Assembly (NCBI GenBank): GCA_965200525.1
Contig: OZ241368.1
Location: forward strand, 1,798,001 to 1,862,000
Origin: JANNPJ01 sp965200525
GTDB taxonomy: Bacteria > Actinomycetota > Actinomycetes > Actinomycetales > Kineosporiaceae
Length of the DNA: 64,000 bases
Reading direction: 5' to 3'
Made by a program: the position numbers and the translations under genes. Position 1 is the stretch's first letter. The number at the start of each line of letters is the position of its first letter. Shown here piece after piece: positions 36,412 to 45,028 of this stretch. A model generated the notes under the pieces. It searched no databases. It was not told where the DNA came from and worked only from the letters and a program-made list of their open reading frames with translations.

Positions 36412-36522
36412 CCGTTCAGACTGGCCCGCTCGCTGCGCCGGACGGGCACCCGACGCGCGGATTCGCCCGGGTTTCGGCGTCGATTCTCGGCTTTTGCCTG
36501 GTCCTGTAGCCAATCCGACATT

Positions 36523-36544
36523 GACTTGGACGAGCGTTCAAGTC
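36523..36544. promoter_or_regulatory. Predicted TetR operator, 22-bp imperfect palindrome
   Basis: GACTTG (36523-36528) and CAAGTC (36539-36544) frame a palindrome in which 18 of 22 positions match. It ends 12 bases before the TetR start and lies between it and the divergent flavoprotein gene, so it is a likely autoregulatory site that may control both. Confidence 0.6.
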
Positions 36545-36556
36545 TTCACTTACGCC

Positions 36557-37150
36557 ATGCGGGCATACCGGCCGATCGCCGATCGGCGACGTCAACTGGT
36601 CGATGCCGGTTTGACGATCGCCGAGCGCGAGGGGGTCGGGGCGGTCACGGTGCGTCGGGTGGCGGCCGAGGCCGGGGTCTCGCTAGGCCTGGTGTCGTAT
36701 TGCTTCGCCAGCAAGGACGATCTGACGATCGCGATGGCCACCCGGATCGTGACCGAACTGGCCGATGCCGGCGACGGGCCGCAACCGCGCTCGGACCGGA
36801 TCGAGGTGGTGCTGCGTTCGGCCCTGGCCACGCTCTGGGCCCGGATCGAGCGCAACCCGGCCCGCCAGTTGCTGACCTACGAGATCACCACCCGGGCGTT
36901 GCGCGAGCCCGGGCTCGGCGACGTCGCCCGCCGGCAGTACGCCACCACCGTCGCGCTGGCCGGCGACGTGCTGGCCCGGGCCGCGGCCACCGCCGGCGTG
37001 ACCTGGTCCCGGGAGCTCGACGACCTGGCCGGCATCGTGGTGATGGCGGTGGACGGCGCCACCCTGCGCTGGCTGGTCGACCGCGACTCCGAGGCCGCCC
37101 GGGCCCGGCTGGGCGACATCGCCGACCTGCTCGCGACGATGACGCTCTGA
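36557..37150 (+). CDS. TetR-family transcriptional regulator
   Basis: A 197-residue repressor. The HTH is RRQLVDAGLTIAEREGVGAV followed by VRRVAAEAGVSLGLVSYCFA and SKDDL. The ligand domain is helical and has no fingerprint of a known effector. The ATG at 36557 has no clear ribosome-binding site. It is followed after 4 bases by an MFS transporter gene, its likely main target or co-regulated partner. Confidence 0.9.
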   Translation: MRAYRPIADRRRQLVDAGLTIAEREGVGAVTVRRVAAEAGVSLGLVSYCFASKDDLTIAMATRIVTELADAGDGPQPRSDRIEVVLRSALATLWARIERNPARQLLTYEITTRALREPGLGDVARRQYATTVALAGDVLARAAATAGVTWSRELDDLAGIVVMAVDGATLRWLVDRDSEAARARLGDIADLLATMTL

Positions 37151-37154
37151 GCCG

Positions 37155-38408
37155 ATGCCGATCACCTCACCGGCTCCCCCGGCCGTCAGCCGGCGGCAGC
37201 GCCAGGCCCGGGTCTCGACCGCCTCCGCGTTCGCCGCCCAGGGCCTGATGTTCACCATCCTGCTGACCCACCTGCCCCAGTTCACCGACAAGTACCAGGT
37301 GTCGGACGGCACCGTGACCCTGATCGTGCTGATGGTGACCGTTCTCGCCGGGGCGGGCAGTCTGCTCAGCGAACAGCTGGCCGGGGCCCGCTCGAGCCGG
37401 ACCGCACTGCGCGGCGGGCTGCTGGTGGTGGCCGGGGCCGGCGCGATCATCGGCGTGGCTCCCGATCTGCCCGTGTTCGTCGTCGGTTTCGCGGTCTACG
37501 GGCTCGGTGTCGGCGCGGTCGACGCGGCCGGGAACATGCAGGCGGTGGCCGTCCAGCACCAGTACGGCCGCAGCATCATCACCTCGTTCCACGCCGCCTG
37601 GAGCGCGGCCGCGATCGTCGGCGCGCTCTACGTGGCCGGCGGGGAGCGGCTGGACGTGTCCCTGCCCGGCTCGATCCTGCCGGTCGCCGTCGTCGTCCTG
37701 CTGATCCTGCTGTTCGGCGGCCCGCACCTGCTGCCCCGGGACGTCGACCCGGTGCCGGTGGCCGAGCCGCCGGCCACCCCCGAACCCGGCGCGCCGGCCG
37801 ACGATCCCGGATCGGGGATCGCCGTCACCCGGGGTCCTCTGCTGCTCCTCGGCCTGGCCATGACCTGCTTCTGGGCGGTCGACTCCGGGGTGTCCAACTG
37901 GAGCGCTCTCTACCTGCGCGACCTCCTGCACGCCGCGGACAGCACCGCCGCCCTCGGTTTCGCGCTCTACCAGTCGATGGCCCTGATCTCCCGGCTGGGC
38001 GGCGATCTCGCCGTCCGCCGGTTCGGGGCGGTGTCGACCGTGCGGTTCGGGGCCGTGATCGGCACCGTGGGCACCCTGCTGGTGGTGGCCGCGCCCGACC
38101 CGGTGGTGGCGATCGTCGGTTTCGGGCTGGCCGGGCTCGGGCTGCCGGTGATCGCCCCGCTCTGCTTCAGCGCCGCCGGAGCCGCGGTCCGCCGCCGCCG
38201 GCAGTACCCGAACCCGCAGGACGAGGCGGCCGCGGTCGACAGCGTGGTGGCCCGGCTGAATGTTTTCAACTACCTTGGCTCCCTGATCGGGGCCGTGCTG
38301 GTCGGCGCCGTGGCCACGCTGGCCGACCTGCGGGCCGGTTTTGTGGTGCCGGTGCTGCTGGCGGTGGCCGTGTTCGGGCTGGCCCGGGCGTTCGCTCCCG
38401 CTCCCTGA
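37155..38408 (+). CDS. MFS transporter
   Basis: A 417-residue membrane protein with about 12 helices (for example QGLMFTILLTHLPQFTDKYQ, VFVVGFAVYGLGVGAVDAAG, TSFHAAWSAAAIVGALYVAG). The sequence G-x-G-x-x-D-A-A-G-N resembles the FucP/YbjJ-type group rather than the drug-exporter motif A. Substrate unknown. It is 4 bases downstream of the TetR gene and so probably in one operon with it. Confidence 0.85.
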   Translation: MPITSPAPPAVSRRQRQARVSTASAFAAQGLMFTILLTHLPQFTDKYQVSDGTVTLIVLMVTVLAGAGSLLSEQLAGARSSRTALRGGLLVVAGAGAIIGVAPDLPVFVVGFAVYGLGVGAVDAAGNMQAVAVQHQYGRSIITSFHAAWSAAAIVGALYVAGGERLDVSLPGSILPVAVVVLLILLFGGPHLLPRDVDPVPVAEPPATPEPGAPADDPGSGIAVTRGPLLLLGLAMTCFWAVDSGVSNWSALYLRDLLHAADSTAALGFALYQSMALISRLGGDLAVRRFGAVSTVRFGAVIGTVGTLLVVAAPDPVVAIVGFGLAGLGLPVIAPLCFSAAGAAVRRRRQYPNPQDEAAAVDSVVARLNVFNYLGSLIGAVLVGAVATLADLRAGFVVPVLLAVAVFGLARAFAPAP

Positions 38409-38410
38409 GA

Positions 38411-38427
38411 GGCCCGCGACGCGGGCC
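38411..38427. terminator. Terminator hairpin after the MFS gene
   Basis: GGCCCGCG and CGCGGGCC are separated by a single A, starting 2 bases past the MFS stop. It lies between converging MFS and MarR genes; there is no T-tract. Sequence between it and 38504 shows nothing else. Confidence 0.55.
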
Positions 38428-38504
38428 CGAAACACCGTGTTCAGAATGATGACAGTCAGGTTTCGTGGCCCCCGGGGTCGGCCGGAGGTTCTGATCTCCC
38501 GGGC

Positions 38505-39011
38505 TCAGAAGTCGCCGGCCTGCTGCCGGAACCGGGCCAGCACGCCGACCAGCACCCGCAACTCGTCGCCGGTCAGGCCCAGCTGCTCGAACACGCCGCG
38601 GTTAATCTCGGCACCGGCCCGGGCCGCCAGGGCCCGGCCGGGCTCGGTCAACTCGGCCAGCGTGGTCCGACGGTCGTCCGGGTGCGGCACCCGGCGCACC
38701 CATCCCCGGGCCTCGCACCGGTCGACCGCATTGGTCACGCTGGCCGGATGCACCTGCAGGCGGCTGCCGATCCGGGACAGCGGCAGCCGCCCGGCCCGGC
38801 TGAACGAGAGCAGGGTCAGCAACTCGTACCGGGCGAAGGTCAGGTCCAGCGGCCGGAGCACCGCGTCGACCTGAGCCATCATCAGCTGCTGGGCCCGCAC
38901 CACCGAGGTCACGGCGGCCATCCCGTCGGCGGCGGCGGCCCAGCCGTGGGCCCGCCACTGCCGGGCCGCCTCGTCGATCGGGTCGAACGGTAGACGTCGG
39001 GGCGCCACCAC
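38505..39011 (-). CDS. MarR-family transcriptional regulator
   Basis: A 168-residue winged-helix regulator: VDAVLRPLDLTFARYELLTL, LPLSRIGSRLQVHPASVTNAV, then the wing in WVRRVPHPDDRRTTLAELT. The GTG start at 39011 has GGAGG 5 bases upstream. It follows icmF on the same strand, so it may control that gene or the cluster. Confidence 0.9.
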   Translation of the reverse strand: MVAPRRLPFDPIDEAARQWRAHGWAAAADGMAAVTSVVRAQQLMMAQVDAVLRPLDLTFARYELLTLLSFSRAGRLPLSRIGSRLQVHPASVTNAVDRCEARGWVRRVPHPDDRRTTLAELTEPGRALAARAGAEINRGVFEQLGLTGDELRVLVGVLARFRQQAGDF

Positions 39012-39021
39012 GTCGTCCTCC

Positions 39022-39100
39022 GGGGTCTCGGTCGGGCTCTCGGCCAGTGCTCGGTCAGTGCTCGGTCAGGGGTCTCGGTCAGGGGTCTCGGTCGGGTCCG
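39022..39100. repeat. Degenerate tandem repeat between icmF and the MarR gene
   Basis: Units of 11-13 bases with the core CTCGGTCA or CTCGGTCG (for example GTGCTCGGTCA twice and GGGGTCTCGGTCA) repeat about six times. The array lies between the icmF stop and the MarR start and so within the likely mRNA leader of the MarR gene. It has no coding role that can be seen. Confidence 0.75.
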
Positions 39101-39107
39101 GGTCCGC

Positions 39108-42100
39108 TCAGACGTTGCGACGATACTGGCCGCCGACATCGAACAGGGCCTCGGTGATCTGCCCCAGCGAGCAGCAGCCGACCGCGTGCATCAGGGCCTC
39201 GAACAGGTTGCCGGGCCCGGCCGCGACCTCTTTCAGCGCGGCCAGCGCGGCCGGCGCCTCGGAGGCGTGCCGGCGCTGGAACTCCTCCAGCCGGCGGACC
39301 TGAGAGGCCTTCTCCTGTTCCGTGGCCCGGATCAGGGTCGGCTCGGGCCGCTCTCCCGGGGCGGTCGGGTCGGCCCTCGGCTCCACGGTGAACGTGTTGA
39401 CCCCGATCACCGGTAGGGAGCCGTCGTGCTTGCGCCGCTCGTACAGCATCGACTCGTCCTGGATCCGGCCCCGCTGGTAGCCGGTCTCCATGGCGCCCAG
39501 CACGCCGCCCCGCTCGCTGATCCGCTCGAACTCGGCCAGCACGGCCGCCTCGACCAGGTCGGTCAGCTGTTCGACCAGATACCCGCCCTGCAGCGGGTTG
39601 CTGTTGGCCGAGAGCCCCCACTCGGAGCCGATGATGAGCTGGACGGCCATCGCCCGGCGCACCGAAGCCTCGGTCGGCGTGGTCACCGCCTCGTCGAAAG
39701 CATTGGTGTGCAACGAGTTGCAATTGTCGTAGATCGCACACAGGGCCTGCAGGGTGGTCCGGATGTCGTTGAAGTCCATCTCCTGGGCGTGCAGCGACCG
39801 GCCCGACGTCTGCACGTGGTACTTGAGCCGCTGGCTGCGCTCGCTCGCGCCGTAACGTTCGCGCAGGGCGATCGCCCAGATCCGCCGGGCCACCCGACCG
39901 ATCACGGTGTACTCGGCGTCCAGCCCGTTGCTGAAGAAGAAGGACAGGTTCGGCGCGAAATCGTCGATCGCCAGCCCCCGGGCCAGGTAGCTCTCCACGT
40001 AGGTGAACGCGTTGGCCAGGGTGAAAGCCAGCTGACTGATCGGGTTGGCCCCGGCCTCGGCGATGTGATAGCCGCTGATCGAGACCGAGTAGAAGTGCCG
40101 GACCTCGTTCCGGATGAACCATTCCTGGACGTCGGCCATCACCCGCAACGAGAACTCGGTACTGAAAACGCAGGTGTTCTGGCCTTGATCCTCCTTCAGG
40201 ATGTCGGCCTGCACGGTGCCCCGGACCGTGCGCAGCAGCTCGGCCCGGGCCTGGCGGGCCGACTCGGCGTCCGGCTCGCGGCCCAGCCGCTTTCGGAGCC
40301 GGTCCTGCTGCTGCTCGAGGGCCACGGTCAGGTACATGGCCAGCAGGGTCGGAGCGGGCCCGTTGATCGTCATGGACACCGAGGTGCTCGCCGCCCCCAG
40401 GTCGAACCCGGCGAAGAGCTCGCGCATGTCGTCCAGGGTGGCGACGGACACGCCGGAGGTACCGACCTTGCCGTAGATGTCGGGACGCCGGTCGGGGTCG
40501 CGGCCGTAGAGGGTGACCGAGTCGAAGGCGGTGGACAGCCGAACCGTCGGCCGGCCGTCGGCCAGCAGGTGGAACCGGCGGTTGGTGCGGGCCGCGTCGC
40601 CCTCGCCGGCGAACATCCGGGCCGGCGCCTCGGCCTGCCGGCTGAACTCGAAAACTCCGGCGGTGAAAGGGAACCGGCCGGGCAGTGACTCACCGCGCAG
40701 GTACCGGACCAGCTCGCCGTGATCCTCGGTCCGGGGCAGCGCGACCCGGGGGACGGCCGTGCCGCTGAGGGTTTCGGTGCTCAGCTCGGTGTACCGGGCG
40801 ACCACGGCGGGCCAGTCGGTCAGGGCCGCCCGGATCGCCGGGTCGACCGCGGTCTCGGCCTCGGCCAGCAACTGCTCCAGCGGCCCGGTCTCGGCGCCCG
40901 CGGCGGCCAGGGCGGTTCGGGCCGTGCTCAGGTGCTGGACCGTGGCCGCCGCGGCGGCCAGCCGGGCCGTCCGGGAGTGATAGCCGGTCACGGTGGCGGC
41001 GATCTCGGCCAGATAGCGGACCCGGGACGGCGGAACCAGGGCGGTCGAGCCGGAGGACACCCGGCCCGGCACCGCCGCCAGCTTCCCCGGTTGGATCGAC
41101 AGACCCTTCCCGGCCAGGAGTTCGGCCAGGCCGTGGTACAGCGCGGTGACGCCGTCGTCGGCGAACCGGGCCGCGCTGGTGCCGTACACCGGCATCTGGC
41201 TCCAGTCGACGCCGAACGCCTCCCGGTTGCGGACCAGCTGCCGGGCGACGTCCCGCCGGGCGTCCTCGGCCCCGGCCCGCTCGTACTTGTTGATCGCGAC
41301 CACGTCGGCGAAGTCGAGCATGTCGATCTTCTCCAGCTGGGACGCCGCGCCGTACTCGGGCGTCATGACGTACAGCGAGACGTCGGCCAGGTCGACGATC
41401 CCGCTGTCGCCCTGGCCGATCCCCGGGGTCTCGACGATCACCAGGTCGTGACCGGCCACCACGCAGGCCGCGATCACGTCGTCCAGCTGACCGGGCAGGG
41501 CCCCGGCGGCGTCCCGCCCGGCCATCGACCGGAAGAAGGTCCGGCCCAAGTCGGCCGCTCCGGCGAGGGCGTTCATCCGGATCCGGTCGCCGAGCAGAGC
41601 GCCGCCGCCACGCCGGCGACTCGGGTCGACCGCGATGACGGCGATCCGCAGCCGGTCCTGCTGGTCGGTGCGGAACCGGCGCAGCAGTTCGTCGGTCAGC
41701 GACGACTTGCCCGATCCCCCGGTGCCGGTGATCCCCAGCACCGGCACCGATCGTCGCGACCGGGCGCCGCGGAGGTCGTCCAGCCAGTCCGGCGGAGCCT
41801 GGCCGGACTCGATCAGCGAGATCGCCCGGGCCAGCACCTGATCCTGGTCTGGCCCGACGGCCCCGAGCTCGGCCCGGGACGGCGGTGGGCCGCCGCGGCG
41901 ATCGACGTCGGCCGCCCGGACCATCTGGTTGACCATGCCGGCCAGGCCGAGCCGCTGCCCGTCCTGCGGGGAGAAGATCCGGACCCCGAGCTCGGCCAGC
42001 TGATCGCTCTCGGCCGGCCCGATCACGCCGCCGCCTCCGCCGAACACCTGGACCGGTGGTCCGGTCACGCCGCCGGTCCGGTTCCGGAGCAGTTCTACCA

Positions 42101-42380
42101 GGTAGCCGAAGTACTCCAGATGGCCGCCCTGGTAGGAGCTGACCGCGATCGCGTGCGCGTCCTCCTGCACGGCCGCGGTGACGACGGCCTCGACCGAGCG
42201 ATCGTGCCCGAGATGGATCACCTCGCAGCCCTGGGCCTGGAGGATGCGCCGGATGATGTTGATCGAGGCGTCGTGGCCGTCGAACAGCGCGGCCGCCGTG
42301 ACGAACCGCACCGGCCGCCCGGGCACGTACCTCTCCTGCTCAAGTCGGGCGGAGCTGCCGGAGCTGCTGGACGGGACCAC
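39108..42380 (-). CDS. icmF: Fused isobutyryl-CoA mutase with G-protein chaperone (IcmF)
   Basis: A 1090-residue fusion. The N-terminus is a B12-binding domain with the lower-ligand motif DGHDASINIIRR and a GGGGGVIG loop; the middle is an ArgK/MeaB-type GTPase (Walker A ITGTGGSGKSSL, then ETPGIGQGDSGIVDLAD and NKYERAGAED); the rest is the CoA mutase barrel ending in TEALFDVGGQYRRNV. IcmF interconverts isobutyryl-CoA and n-butyryl-CoA using adenosylcobalamin and reloads its own cofactor through the GTPase. It serves branched-chain acyl-CoA and valine metabolism. The GTG at 42380 follows GAGGAGG. A palindrome lies about 90 bases upstream, and a MarR gene downstream. Confidence 0.95.
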   Translation of the reverse strand: MVPSSSSGSSARLEQERYVPGRPVRFVTAAALFDGHDASINIIRRILQAQGCEVIHLGHDRSVEAVVTAAVQEDAHAIAVSSYQGGHLEYFGYLVELLRNRTGGVTGPPVQVFGGGGGVIGPAESDQLAELGVRIFSPQDGQRLGLAGMVNQMVRAADVDRRGGPPPSRAELGAVGPDQDQVLARAISLIESGQAPPDWLDDLRGARSRRSVPVLGITGTGGSGKSSLTDELLRRFRTDQQDRLRIAVIAVDPSRRRGGGALLGDRIRMNALAGAADLGRTFFRSMAGRDAAGALPGQLDDVIAACVVAGHDLVIVETPGIGQGDSGIVDLADVSLYVMTPEYGAASQLEKIDMLDFADVVAINKYERAGAEDARRDVARQLVRNREAFGVDWSQMPVYGTSAARFADDGVTALYHGLAELLAGKGLSIQPGKLAAVPGRVSSGSTALVPPSRVRYLAEIAATVTGYHSRTARLAAAAATVQHLSTARTALAAAGAETGPLEQLLAEAETAVDPAIRAALTDWPAVVARYTELSTETLSGTAVPRVALPRTEDHGELVRYLRGESLPGRFPFTAGVFEFSRQAEAPARMFAGEGDAARTNRRFHLLADGRPTVRLSTAFDSVTLYGRDPDRRPDIYGKVGTSGVSVATLDDMRELFAGFDLGAASTSVSMTINGPAPTLLAMYLTVALEQQQDRLRKRLGREPDAESARQARAELLRTVRGTVQADILKEDQGQNTCVFSTEFSLRVMADVQEWFIRNEVRHFYSVSISGYHIAEAGANPISQLAFTLANAFTYVESYLARGLAIDDFAPNLSFFFSNGLDAEYTVIGRVARRIWAIALRERYGASERSQRLKYHVQTSGRSLHAQEMDFNDIRTTLQALCAIYDNCNSLHTNAFDEAVTTPTEASVRRAMAVQLIIGSEWGLSANSNPLQGGYLVEQLTDLVEAAVLAEFERISERGGVLGAMETGYQRGRIQDESMLYERRKHDGSLPVIGVNTFTVEPRADPTAPGERPEPTLIRATEQEKASQVRRLEEFQRRHASEAPAALAALKEVAAGPGNLFEALMHAVGCCSLGQITEALFDVGGQYRRNV

Positions 42381-42469
42381 GTCGCCTCCTCACCGAGACC
42401 GGGTCCGACCGCGCGTTCCGCCCAACCCTTTGACGTCCAATAGTATGCCGTCCAAATAATGGTGTCGAG

Positions 42470-42487
42470 TTGTCCACATGTGGACAA
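42470..42487. promoter_or_regulatory. Perfect 18-bp palindrome upstream of icmF
   Basis: TTGTCCACATGTGGACAA reads the same on both strands. It lies in the AT-richer spacer (about 42430-42500) between icmF and the divergent Rpn-like gene. Two direct CGTCCAA copies (42434-42440 and 42450-42456) lie between it and icmF. A strong operator candidate for a dimeric regulator of icmF. Confidence 0.6.
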
Positions 42488-42527
42488 AGGTCGGGACCAC
42501 TGCCGGCGGGTACGAAAGCATTCAGAG

Positions 42528-43474
42528 GTGAGCAAAACCTCCGCCACCAAGCCGCCGTCGACCCGGCCCGGGCCGATCTACGACGCCGCCGTGCGGGCCT
42601 GATCGAGGGCGCGCCCGAGGCCGTGATCCGATACCTCGGGCTGGCCGCCGAGGGCCCGCCCGAGATCCTGCCGACCTCGTTCGCGTCCTCCGGCCGGACG
42701 CTGACCGCCGATCTGCTGCTGCGGACCGGGCCCGGCCGGCTGGTCCACCTGGAATACGAACGCCGGGCCTCGGCCTACCTGACCATCCGGATGCTGGGCT
42801 ACCGCTGGGCGATCATGAAGCGGTATCGCACCGACCGGCTGAGCCAGCACGTGATCGTCCTCGGCCAGGGCCTGATCCGGGGCCATGACGACCCGGACCA
42901 GGAGGGCTTCATGCTGGTGCTGAACGCGGTCTACCTACGAGACCAAAACCCCGAGCCACTGCTCGCGGAGATCAGCCTGGCCCCGCTCGCCGCACTGGGT
43001 CGGGGCCGCCCTGATCAGCGAGCCCGGTACCTGGCCCGTGCGATCCAGTTGATCGTGCAGACCGCCGGCGTCAGATCCAGCGAACTGCTGGAGTACGCAA
43101 TCGTATTGGCGACAATCACCCTGAAGCTCAGTACCATTGTCGAGATCGTTGAGGAGGCTGACATGACTGTCGAAAGCTTTGCCGGAGAGATCCTGCTCGA
43201 GACCAAGTGGGGCCGCTCGTTCAGGCAGGCCGTCCGGCAGGAGGCCGAGGCCCAAGGCCGGGAACAAGGGCGGGCGACCGGCCTCGAAGAAGGCCGCGAG
43301 GCGGGCCGTGAAGAGGCTCGCGAAGAGTTGCTGGCGATCCTGTTGCGCGATCGCTTCGGCGCCCGGCCCGAGATCGAGGCCGTCGCCCACCGCCTGGCCG
43401 GCGGGCTCGAGCCCGCCGCCGCCGTGCGAGCGATCACAACGGCAGCGGACTTCGACGACTTTCTCCGGCCCTAG
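42528..43474 (+). pseudogene. Rpn-family (PD-(D/E)XK nuclease/transposase-like) gene with an N-terminal frameshift
   Basis: A GTG at 42528 opens a frame giving VSKTSATKPPSTRPGPIYDA, then AVRA before TGA at 42600-42602. The next frame continues directly as LIEGAPEAVIRYLGLAAEG and runs about 290 codons to 43474. In Rpn proteins a YDAA-x-x-A-L-F-E-G-A-P-E-A stretch is contiguous, so one base seems missing near 42597-42599. The rest has a nuclease-like core (TADLLLRTG, then LVHLEYERRAS) and the charged C-terminal tail with GREQGRATGLEEGREAGREE. A TTG at 42470 would give one open frame but with an unconserved N-terminus. Either a decayed gene, a phase-variable one or a sequencing error. Its stop overlaps the converging exporter stop (CTAG). 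Confidence 0.7.
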
Positions 43475-44940
43475 CCGCTCTGCTCCTGGGCGGCCCGGGC
43501 CCGCCGGGGCAGCAGGAAGATCAGGGCGCACCCGATCACCAGCAGCCCGGCCACCACCACCGAGCTCAGCGCCATCGCGTCCGGTACCGAGTGCGACTTG
43601 ACCAGTGACAGGTAGACCGTGGTGATGCCGGCCACCCCCAGTGCCCCGGCCACCTGCTGCATCGCCGTCAGGGTGCCCGAGGCGCTGCCGGACTGTTCCT
43701 CGGAGACGCCGGCGATGATGATGTCGAACAGCGGCGCGACCACCGCCCCCATCCCGAGCCCGATCACGAAGACCGGCCCGAACAGCTGCAGGTTGCCGGC
43801 GTCGGCGCCGTAGTGGTGCACCGCCTCGGCCACGGCCAGGGAGCCGACCGCGCTGACCAGCAGGCCGATCAGCAGCAGGTACCGGCCGAGCCGCACGACC
43901 AGTGAGGAGAGCGCGACGGCCGAGACGACCAGGCCCGCCGCCATCGGGGCCAGGGCCAGCCCGGCCTTCAACGGCGTGTAGTGCAGGAATCCCTGGACGA
44001 ACAGCGAGAGCGTGAGCATCAGGCCGCTGAGCGCGGCGAAGAAGACCAACAGGAGCAGCAGGCCACCGGTGAAGGCTCGGTTGGTCAGCAGGCCGGGCTC
44101 GATCAGCGGGTCCTCGGCCGTCCGCTCCCGGACGAAGAAGGCGATCCCGAACAGCACGCCGCCGGCCAGGCTGAGGTAGGTCCAGAGCGGCCAGTTGCGG
44201 TCCGGGCCCTGGATCAGCGGGTAGATCACCAGGAACAGCGTGATCGCCAGCAGCACGCCGGACACGGCGTCGATCACCACTCCGGGCCGCACCTCGTCCT
44301 CGGGCATCCAGCGCACGGCGCCGTACACCGCCGCGATCCCCAGCGGCAGGTTGATCAGGAAGAGCAGACGCCAACCGGTGCCCCAGGCGTCCAGGTCGAC
44401 CAGCGCCCCAGCCAGGATCGGCCCGCAGACCGCGGACAGCCCGATCACCGGCCCGAACGTGCTAAACGCCTTGCCCAGCTGGTCGGCCGGGAAGACCGAG
44501 CGCATGATGCCGAGGCCCTGCGGCAGCAGCATCGCGCCGAGCGCGCCCTGCAGGACCCGGAAGCTGATCAGCAGGCCCGGATTCGCGGCGAGCGCGCAGG
44601 CCACCGACATGGTGGTGAAGCCGGCGGCGCCGATGATGAACATCCTCCGGCGGCCCCAGCGATCGCCGAGGCGGCCCCCGATCACCAGCAGCACGCCGAA
44701 GGCGAGGGTGTAGCCGGCCGCGATCCACTGGATGGTCGAGACGGCGCCCCCGAGGTCGGTGCGGATCGACGGGCCGGCCACGTTGATGATCGTGCTGTCC
44801 AGCAGGTCGAGGATCTCGGCCATCAGGACGACGGCCAGGATCCACCAGCGCCACGGATGCCCGCCGTCGACGCCGGCGTGGGCGTCCTGAATCGGATGGG
44901 AGGGCACGACCGCGGTGGTCTCGGGCCCGGGGCTGGTCAT
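43471..44940 (-). CDS. MFS drug exporter, DHA2 (14-helix) type
   Basis: About 489 residues. LDSTIINVAGPSIRTDLG is motif D1 of the 14-helix drug:proton antiporters and GGRLGDRWGRRRMF motif A; RVLQGALGAMLLPQGL and GPILAGALVDLDAWGTGWRL (motif C-like region) follow. Three ATG codons run together; the third (44940) leaves 6 bases after AGGAG and is preferred. It is divergent from a TetR gene, and two palindromic operators lie between them, so it is probably induced by a drug that releases the repressor. Confidence 0.9.
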   Translation of the reverse strand: MTSPGPETTAVVPSHPIQDAHAGVDGGHPWRWWILAVVLMAEILDLLDSTIINVAGPSIRTDLGGAVSTIQWIAAGYTLAFGVLLVIGGRLGDRWGRRRMFIIGAAGFTTMSVACALAANPGLLISFRVLQGALGAMLLPQGLGIMRSVFPADQLGKAFSTFGPVIGLSAVCGPILAGALVDLDAWGTGWRLLFLINLPLGIAAVYGAVRWMPEDEVRPGVVIDAVSGVLLAITLFLVIYPLIQGPDRNWPLWTYLSLAGGVLFGIAFFVRERTAEDPLIEPGLLTNRAFTGGLLLLLVFFAALSGLMLTLSLFVQGFLHYTPLKAGLALAPMAAGLVVSAVALSSLVVRLGRYLLLIGLLVSAVGSLAVAEAVHHYGADAGNLQLFGPVFVIGLGMGAVVAPLFDIIIAGVSEEQSGSASGTLTAMQQVAGALGVAGITTVYLSLVKSHSVPDAMALSSVVVAGLLVIGCALIFLLPRRARAAQEQSG

Positions 44941-44953
44941 CATCATCTCCTGA

Positions 44954-44998
44954 CGTACGGCGTTCGTAGCGAACACCGTACGTGGCGAACACTGTTCG
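44954..44998. promoter_or_regulatory. Two adjacent TetR operators
   Basis: Site 1: arms at 44954-44966 and 44970-44982 (3-base centre) match at 12 of 13 positions. Site 2: CGAACACTGTTCG at 44986-44998, a 13-base palindrome with the same CGAACA/TGTTCG half-site. Both lie between the exporter start and the divergent TetR gene at 45029. Confidence 0.8.
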
Positions 44999-45028
44999 GT
45001 CAATTAAGTCTCGGTTTATGCTCTGGAG

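Noticed and set aside
37155..38408. Missing siderophore exporter (PvsC)
   Set aside because: This MFS gene lies 10 kb away, is in a TetR operon and has no iron box. The two other MFS genes are tied to their own TetR or MarR regulators.
39022..39100. CRISPR array
   Set aside because: Units are only 11-13 bases, diverged and without spacers.
42470..42472. TTG start for the Rpn-like gene
   Set aside because: It gives one open frame but an N-terminus unlike the family, starts inside a perfect palindrome and has no ribosome-binding site.
42381..42530. Cobalamin riboswitch upstream of icmF
   Set aside because: The spacer is too short for the fold and has no B12-box-like sequence; the striking element there is a DNA palindrome.
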